From assembly GCA_001600635.1 (NCBI GenBank), contig BCKL01000007.1, positions 582,303 to 646,302 of the forward strand: a stretch of 64,000 nucleotides of DNA, in the 5' to 3' direction. Position 1 is the first letter of the stretch, and each line of letters starts with the position of its first letter. Shown here in pieces: positions 56,722 to 64,000 of the stretch. This DNA is from Leucosporidium creatinivorum (taxonomy: Eukaryota; Basidiomycota; Microbotryomycetes; Leucosporidiales; Leucosporidiaceae). A program made the translations under genes and the position numbers. Under the pieces are notes generated by a model. The model did no database searches and was not told the origin of the DNA. It was given only the letters and a program-made list of their open reading frames with translations.

Positions 56722-59700
56722 ATGAGCGCTCGCAAGCGGTCTCATCAGCCTACATCCTCAGATAACGAGCAGGATGAAGAGGAAGTCCAAGCGCTCCTTA
56801 CCTCGCAAGCTCCCGGTCGCAGTGCAGGCCGTCCCAGCTTGGTACGTGGCGCGTGAGAGCAGCAGCCGGTCGGATCTGATCCCGTTCGCCCTACAGACTT
56901 TGCGCCAATCGCCTGCACCTACTCATCGCTCCAAGCGAGCCAGGTCGACTTCATCAACAGCCACGAGCGCGACTCTCCAGCCGTCTCGAACCGCCAGCGA
57001 CTCGCCCCAGCAAGCCAAAGCAGTCCCAGCACGACCACGCTACGACCCTTACCACTCCTCCAACGCCAACGCCCTCGCTGGTCCAAGTGGACTCGCACGC
57101 GCCGCTCCTCGCTCTTCCGTCGCCTCGCAATGTCGTCAAACTAGCAGCCAGCTCACCAGCACGGCGCGAGGAACACCTCGACAGTCCAATGTATCTTCTC
57201 GAGCCTCCCGGGACGTGTCCGTCATCGTCATCTCCGATACTAGCGACGAGGAGGAGGGCGCGCCTGCTCCAGCTCCAGCTCCAGCTCCGAAGCAGCCCAA
57301 GAAGAAGACTCGACCCGTCTTGTACGGGGATTTGGATGTTGAAGAGGAGAAGGAAGGTCACCTCATGCACCAGAAGTTCATCAATCGAATGCTCAGAAAG
57401 GAGCGCGCCGCCGAGATCCGCCAGACGAATCGTGGGGCAGGGGAGGAGGAGCAGCAATACAATGGACGAGCAGCTCGAGAAGCCGAGAGTGTCATGAAGG
57501 CCGGCACCATCCTCGAAGTCACCCTGCAGAACTTCATGGTGAGTTTGACCGACTCGGCGCGCGAGCCGGCGCTGACCGTCGTTTTCGCAGTGCCACCGCT
57601 ACTTCACCTTGGCGCCGACGCCCGCTGTCAACTTTGTCACTGGTCCCAACGGCAGTACGTTAGGTCCTCACCCTGCGCGCAGCGCTGTTTGCTGACCTGG
57701 CCCCTTCGCAGGCGGCAAGTCAGCCGTCCTCGCTGCTCTCACTCTCTGCCTCGGCGGCAAAGCGGTCCTCACCGGTCGAGGATCCTCGCTCCCGGAACTC
57801 GTGGGAAGCAACGGCGACAGCGCTCAGGTCTTCATCGTCCTCAGCAACTCGGGTCCCCAGGCCTTCGAACCCAAGAAGCTCGGCGACAAGATCAAGATTC
57901 AGCGCACCATTCGCAAGGGAGGCAGCTCGGCCTTCAAGATTACGAGCGCTTCCGGAGAGACGGTCGGGACCACTGCGGCTTACGTCTCTCAGCTTACCGC
58001 CGCATGGGGCCTTCGAGTGAGGCTGCTTTCCCTCCTCGCTCCGTGTCCTCTTGCTGATCGCTCTTCGCTTCACCAGATCGAGTCGCCACTCACCCTCCTC
58101 AGTCAAGACCACTCGCGCCTCTTCCTCAAAGATACGACCCCCGCTCAACGCTTCGCCGTCTGGCTCCGCGCCTCGGGACTCGCCGACGTCGCCCAGAACC
58201 TCGACGTCATGGAGGGCAGCCTCGACCAGATGCTCGACACGCTGAGCAAGCAAAGGCCTTTCGTCAAGGAGCTGCGTGAGGAGGAGAAGAAGCGCAAGGA
58301 GTTGGTCAAGCAGGCGATGGGGATCGAGCGCGCCAGGGCCGACTTGGGAGAGGCTGAAGCTAAGCTGGCGTGCAAGAAGGTGCAGGATCAGGAAAAGGTA
58401 AGTATACACTATGCTCTTCCTTCTGCTCTTCGCTGACCCGCTGTTGTTTGCGCAGGTCGTCGGTCGATCCAACAAGAAGCTCGGCGAGTGCGAGAAGGAG
58501 CTGGCTACCTTCAACTCGAAGCTTCAGGACGCCCAGGTGCGTCAAAGAAGAGACTGCGTTTCACCACCGGAGCTGATCTGACTCGCTGTCCTGCTACAGA
58601 CTCAAGCTCAGCTCGCTTCCGACGCTCTTCAAGCCGCCGAGGCGAAGCGCGCCCAAGTCGAGCAATCCTCGCAGACGGCGACCCAAGAGCTCGGCGGAGC
58701 CACCACTTCCCGCGAGAAGAAGAAGAAGGAGAAGCGCGACATCCAGAACTCCATCCGCGACATCAACGCCGACATTGCTGGACACCAGCGCGACTCGCAG
58801 GAGGCGACGCAGCAGATCGAAGAGCTCAAGGCCAATGCCCCCGACCAGGACCGGATCCTCGCAGCGCAGAGCGAGTTGGACGCCATCGACGTGCAACAGG
58901 ACGAGCTCAAGGAGAAGATCTCGACCGCGGAGGATGCCATCGCCGACCTTCACGCCGAACCGAACGACGACGACCCTCACGCCGATGAGATCGTCCAGCG
59001 CGAGGACGCCCTCAGTCGGGCTCGCTCGGCCGTCATCACCGCTAGGAACTCCGTGCAGGATCCTCTGGCCGTCTTCGGTCGCGAAATGCGGCTGCTCTTG
59101 CAGGAGATCGACGAGGTCGACCGTCAACGAGGCTGGCGAGGACCCAAGCCCGATGGACCGTTCGGCCGATACATGACGGTCAATGAGCGACAGTACCAAG
59201 GAGCAATCGAGGTCGTCCTCGGCGGATACCTCTCGTCGTTCGTCGTGATGAATGAGGCGGATCAGAAGAAGCTCAGCGCAATGTGCCGTCGCATTGGAGG
59301 CAGCGTGTGAGTCGAGCCCGTTGTCTCTGCGGCTTGTGTGGCCTCCACTCACACTCCTTTCCTCACAGCAAGGGCATCTCGGTCATCAAGCGTCACTTCG
59401 ACAACTCGTGGCAGCTGCCGCAGAATCGACAGCCCGCTGCTCAGCACATGACCGTCCTTCGCGCCATCACTGTGAGTAGTCCGACTCCCGGGCCATCGAG
59501 GGACGGCGCTGACTCTTTCCTGCCTCTCCAGTTCCAACGACCAGGACACGAGGAAGCCTTCCGCGCCCTCATCGACAGCACGTCGCCCGAGTCGGTCGTC
59601 CTCGTTCCCGAGCGTCGCGATGGAGATGTCTTGATGCGCTGGAACAACCCTCAAGCGACTTTCATCAGACGCTGTATCTCGGCCAACGCCTTCGAGCTTG

Positions 59701-61477
59701 GCAACAGCACGTGAGCCCTCCCCTTCCCCTTCCCCGTCGCCGAGCCATCTCTGATCCTCGTCACTCTTCGCAGACCCGGCATGGATGGCAGCAAGGCGCT
59801 CCAAGTAATCCCGCCTTCCCGGTTCCGACTCTCCGTCACGGGCAGCAGTGCCAACGACGCCGAGCAGCGCGTTGGGTACGTTCGGCCTCTTCTGGGCGTC
59901 GAATAGGATGAGACACTAACGCTTCTGCGGCCGACAGACTGCTTCAAGCGGACGTCGCGACACTCCAAGATCAACTCCGAGCGGCTCAAGATCGGCGTCG
60001 CGTATGGGCTGATGGGCAACGTCAGCTGAACCTCGACCGCGAGCAGCGGGTTCGAGCCCTCCAGCAGGAGCGCAACGGCTGGCGCCGCGAGTCGGAGGAC
60101 CTCAGGAAGCAAACCCTCGCATTGCAAGCGGAGCTAGCAGAGACAACCGAAGCGCCCCTTGCACTGGATGGTCTGCAGATGGAACGCGAGGTGAGTCGAT
60201 TCGAGCCTCGCCGAGACTGTTCCTCGCTGACCATTCTCTTTCGTACAGACGGCCGAGGCTGCTCGCGAGGCCGCCTCTTCCCAGCTCGAGGCCTCGCAGA
60301 ACCGATTGCACGAGATCGACGACGAGCTGCTCGCCCTCGACAATCTGTTCAAGGATCGACAGCAACTCGTCAACGCGTGGACCGACAAGCTTCAGCGACT
60401 CGCGGCCAAGATGGACGAGCTCACCAAGTCGCAGGCTGTCTCTCAGGAGGCGGTGCGCGACTCGGTTCGTTCCTCGGCCAAGCTCCAGGCGAGGATCGCC
60501 GAGGCCAAGGCGAATGTCGACGGAGCACGAGCGGCGCTCGAGGAAGTCACTGCCACCGCCGAGCAAGTTGGAGTACGCCGAGTCGTTGAGGAAGGACTCG
60601 AGGCTCTGCAGAAGAACCTCGCCAAGCTCAAGGTTCAGGTCGAGAAGGCCCGTCATCTCCCCGCCTTCGACCTCGACGCCGCCGAGGACGCCTACTACAC
60701 GGCTCGAAAGGACGTGGACTCCGCCGTCACCGCACTGAACTCGCTTCGCTTCACCCACAAGGTACGTCGGCACTCGTCGACGCTCCTTTGACCTCGCTGA
60801 CCGCCTCCCAACTACAGCTCCTCGTGCTCGCCCTGCACGACCGCCGCAAGCGCTGGTTCGAAATGCGCTCCCTCGTCATGTCGTCTGCCCGCTCCAACTT
60901 CACCAATCTCATGCTCGAGAAGACGGGCAAGGTTGCCAGCCTCAAGTTCCGCGACCGCGAGGACCCCGCCGAGCTGCACATCAACGTGAGTCGACTTCGA
61001 TCATACGAGCGCCGAGCTCACTCGTTGCCTTCTCCAGGTCGACTTTGGCGACAACGGCAAGAAGAAGGGCAACAAGATCGAGCTCGCCAACAGGAGTGGT
61101 GGAGAGCGTAGCATGACTCAACTCTACTTTATGATGTCGCTTTGGCACGACGCCGAGTCGGTGAGTCGCTGACTTGGCTCTCCTTCGAGCGGACGGCAGC
61201 TGACCGACACACGCCTCGCTTCTCAGCCTTTCCGTGCGCTCGACGAAGCCAACGTGTTTCTCGACGACGCCAACAACGCTCGTGCTCTCGAGGCTTTGGT
61301 GAGCACAGCTCGGTCCGAACCGACTTCGAGGGCCTTCGCTGACCGCCATACCGACCACAGGTCAAGCACGGCCTCGAAGACGACTGCCAGTACATTTTCC
61401 TCACTCCTCTATCAATCACTCTCCCTCCACACCTTAGCAAGCGCATCAACATTGTGCGCCTCAACGCGCCTTCCTAA
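56722..61477 (+). CDS. SMC6: Structural maintenance of chromosomes protein 6
   Basis: Sixteen exons (56722-56841, 56897-57538, 57591-57654, 57712-58016, 58077-58397, 58456-58536, 58600-59306, 59369-59471, 59532-59710, 59774-59875, 59938-60190, 60249-60761, 60818-60985, 61038-61160, 61227-61298, 61361-61477), all in phase; 1289 aa. A disordered N-terminus (about 200 residues) precedes the ATPase head: LEVTLQNFM-CHRYF and Walker A GPNGSGKSAVLAALTL (an intron splits the Ser codon). Long coiled coils flank a hinge (GPFGRYMTVNERQYQGAIEV). The C-terminal head has the ABC signature NRSGGERSMTQLYF and Walker B PFRALDEANVFLD. Smc6 with Smc5 and Nse proteins works in recombination repair and replication. 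The SMC6-specific LTVxNFMCH-type start and RALDExxVFLD fit Smc6 rather than Smc5. Confidence 0.93.
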
Positions 61478-61571
61478 GTCTTGGATTAGCTTCTCTCTGC
61501 CTTTCTCCTCGCTTGTTGATGTAGAATGAACAGTGCACTGATTACGTAAGATCTCGTCACAAAGTGTACTG

Positions 61572-64000
61572 CTAGATGAGAGAAGAGGTGGAGCCGTCGC
61601 TGTGCAGGTAGAGAGCACGAGCTTCGGCGAAGTCCGACAGGCTCATTGACTTGCGAAGGGAGGACCGGTCTCCCGTGCCGCTAGGCTTGGCGAGAGAGTT
61701 GTGGCGAGTGATGAGAGCTGTGCGAAGAGCGAAGTCAGCTCTGCCAAGAAGGGAGACTACAGTGCCGAACTTACCCTGCTCGCCCTTAAGCCAGCTCCTC
61801 ACTCCCGACCCGATCTCTTCCTTCGCGCACCATGTTCCGACCGCAGCACCCATCGCCTTCTCACTTGCCCATTCCTCCAATCCAGGATCCTCTCCATCAC
61901 CCAACGCCACCTCAACTCGGCGATACACTCCCTCGGCCCATCCCTCCCTCCTCGTCCTCGCGCGAAATCGCTCTCCACTGCTCCTCGAAGCCGTCCCCAG
62001 CTGACGAACGAGAATAAGCGACCGTGTCTTGCCTTTTGACGGGAGGCGGAGAGAAGGAGGAGGAGCGCCGACGCCGATAGACAGGAAGTGGGTGATGGGC
62101 TCGGCGCCGAAGAGACGGTGCGCTTCGTCGAGAGTCGCATCGGCGGGGTTGAGGGAGGTGGAGGGCGATTGGCTGAAGGTGTTGTCCGGAGAGGTCGCTT
62201 GGTACGGCTGGAAGAAGGGGGAGGAGGCCATAGACGCGCGAAGAGCTTGGCAGAGGGTGACAGGTCCTTCGGCGGCCGAGGTCGAGTCCTCCTCGTAGCT
62301 TCGGAACCAGCATGGCAAGGCGCCTCCTCGTCCCTGTTGATGGTAGGCGAGGACTGCTGTCTTGCAGAGCGAATCGTCGTTGTCGGCGAGAAGACGAGAG
62401 TCGACCATCTCAGTCGACTCGGAGGGGAGGAAGGTCGAGCAGGCTTGCTCGAGTGCTTGATCGCGCACGCCGGTGCTGGTGGTGGACGAGCCTCCACCGC
62501 CAAAAAGCTTGGACCAGCGACTCCGAGTCGACGGCTCCTTAGCAATGAAGGCGCGCCGAGCGATGGAATTGTAGAGCTCAATGCTCGAGGCGACGTCGAG
62601 GCGAAGGCGACCGAGAAGGATCGCGACGAGTGCTCCACTACCGACGCCGGTGATGAGATCGAATTGCTCGCACGGAGGAGCGGTAGGCAGGATCGACTTG
62701 AGCGTGAGGAGGAGGGAGAGACCACGAATGCCGCCGCCGTCGAGGGCGAGGATCCGGAGGCCCTTCTGTGGAGGGGAGGGAGGACGACTGGTAGGTGTTG
62801 CTGGTCGAAGGGTGAGGGTAGGGACACCGAGAGGTGAGCGAGGAGCGGGATCTTCGAGGATGGTGGGAAGCGGTGAGGAAGGCAGCGGCGTCGCTTCGGC
62901 CGGCGTGTCGACGGCGAGTGGGGGGACGTCCGTAGCACGCGAGTGCGCTGAGAGATCGAAAGGAGCTTTCAGTTGTAGAGGCGTCTCGATGGCTGAGTGC
63001 GCTGCCTCGATGGCCGAGGAAGGGGCTTCGTCGATGGGCGCCGTGGACGCCTTGACGACCAAGTGTGGAGCGGGTGGACAGCTGGGGAGAGTGTCAAATA
63101 GGATGGGAGTGGGAGCGGGGGTGTTCGAAGAGGTCGACACGGTGGGGGAGGGTGATGTGGCTGCGATGGGCGTAGGTTCGGCTTCAGCCTCGGCGGCGGG
63201 TGTCTGCTCGAAGAAGGGTCAGCGCTGCTTCGCTGCGAGTCAGCGAGACAGAAAGCTCACGAGTATTGACTTCTGCTCGCTTTGAGCCTCCGACTCCTCC
63301 ACCTCGGCCGGCCCTTCTGGATCTCGGTCCTTCTCGACAGCGGCAGTCTTCTCCTCGACGACAGCGGCAACGCTGATTTTCTCCGCAACCGCTGCCTGAG
63401 CTGAAGACAGCACTCGAGAGTCGACCGAAGAGCTAGGCGACATCTCGGTCGATGTGAACGAAGGATCGTCGCTCGGTCGTCGACCTTGCCGAGAAATGCC
63501 TTCCATCAGCTCCTCGTCCTCGATCGCCTCCTGAGTAGTCGACTCGCTGGGAGGAACAGTCGGGAGAGGCGTATGATCCGAGATGATGGGAGGGGGTGAT
63601 GAAGCGGAGGCGGTCTCGGGTGCAGACGCCCGCCTCAGCATCTCGGATCCGCCTGGTGCTAGGCCGACTCCAAGCGCGCTCGTGGTCGACGAAGAGGCGG
63701 AGGCTGTCCTCCGCATATCCGCCGATGGTACGTCTGTAACTCCCTCGCTAGCCCTCCGACGCTGCAGCACGCCTGGCGACGAAGGCGAAGCGGCCAAACC
63801 TCGGCGATGGGCTTCCAGGTCGAGCGAAGGCGACGGAGGACCGAGTCCAGGCGAAGGGGGTGCCGTCCATTTGCGCCGAGGGGAGAGAGGACTCTCGGGA
63901 TCTGGTCGAAGGAGCGGTTGCTGCTCGAAGCACCACTCGATGAACTCGTCTCGGCGCTTTGAGGTGTCGCCGGCGGGAGGTGGCCGAGCTTTGACGAAGG
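61572..64000 (-). CDS. Patatin-like protein, nucleophile serine apparently missing (5' part beyond window)
   Basis: Exons 64000(or beyond)-63261, 63203-61775 and 61717-61572 join in phase; the N-terminus lies past the right edge. A long Ser/Pro/Ala-rich region leads to a patatin domain: LRILALDGGGIRGLSLLLTL supplies the glycine-rich oxyanion loop. The elbow, normally G-T-S-T-G after FDxIxG, here reads FDLITGVGSGALVA, so Gly sits where the catalytic Ser is expected and a Ser comes one place later. No clear DGG/DGA catalytic Asp motif is seen. It may be a pseudo-lipase or may use the shifted Ser. The upstream exon carries DEFIEWCFEQQPLLRPD. The intron at 61718-61774 is 57 nt and stop-free. It is convergent with SMC6, 94 bp apart. 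Confidence 0.72.

Noticed and set aside
1-64000. Retroelements, other virus-like elements, DNA transposons, CRISPR arrays or rRNA
   Set aside because: I found no reverse transcriptase, integrase or transposase motif, no long terminal or inverted repeats, no regular spacer-repeat array and no rRNA sequence.

Overview
This 64 kb window reads as nuclear DNA of an intron-dense basidiomycete, most likely a GC-rich yeast or dimorph of the Pucciniomycotina (Rhodotorula/Sporobolomyces/Leucosporidium type; lineage is an inference from style, not from a marker). Supporting features are GC-rich coding sequence, many introns of about 52-95 nt, strong GTGAGT/GTAAGT donors, branch sites of the GCTGAC/CTGAT type close to C/TAG acceptors, short gene spacing on both strands, and fungal-specific enzymes (homoaconitase for lysine, fused PabA-PabB for folate, an SSK2-type MAPKKK). 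I rebuilt the gene models by hand; each multi-exon model below keeps codon phase across all of its junctions unless I say it does not. I saw no tRNA, rRNA, CRISPR array, retroelement or DNA transposon.

Layout. 0-15.7 kb: the 3' end of a DNA 3'-phosphatase (PNKP/Tpp1), a Ser/Pro-rich protein, a small possible nuclear regulator, a 4 kb gene-poor stretch, a Ser-rich protein with a suspected frame change, a peroxin/ferlin (DysF) protein, and SGF11 of the SAGA deubiquitinase module. 15.7-20.5 kb: a dead MFS transporter whose second membrane segment has been replaced by a piece of an aquaporin gene, followed by the intact aquaporin, with a 205-bp nearly identical tract shared by the two. 20.7-31.7 kb (all minus): an FHA-domain protein (Tos4/Plm2-like), GH47 alpha-mannosidase, aminodeoxychorismate synthase (ABZ1) and the RNA exonuclease REX1. 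31.9-42.8 kb: SSK2-type MAPKKK, two F-box/LRR-like proteins and, between these, an RRM-CCCH protein with a repeat tail. 43-52.5 kb (minus): mitochondrial homoaconitase LYS4, a tandem pair of PIN/XPG nuclease-like genes and a mitochondrial thioredoxin. 52.6-64 kb: a tiny putative membrane ORF, an alpha/beta hydrolase, SMC6, and a patatin-like protein running off the right edge.

The genes are mostly housekeeping and do not form one pathway; genome maintenance (PNKP-type phosphatase, PIN/XPG nucleases, SMC6) and chromatin/transcription (SGF11, FHA protein) recur, but there is no reason to call this a cluster. REX1 and SSK2 are divergent with only 138 bp between their start codons.

The most interesting items are: (1) the aquaporin/MFS chimera with a gene-conversion-like tract; (2) the PIN/XPG tandem pair in which one copy has lost its catalytic acids and carries one in-frame amber codon, yet stays open for about 440 codons beyond it; (3) a patatin-like protein whose nucleophile elbow lacks the serine at the expected position; (4) several introns that are multiples of three and free of stops; (5) a protein whose repeated motif is split between two reading frames.
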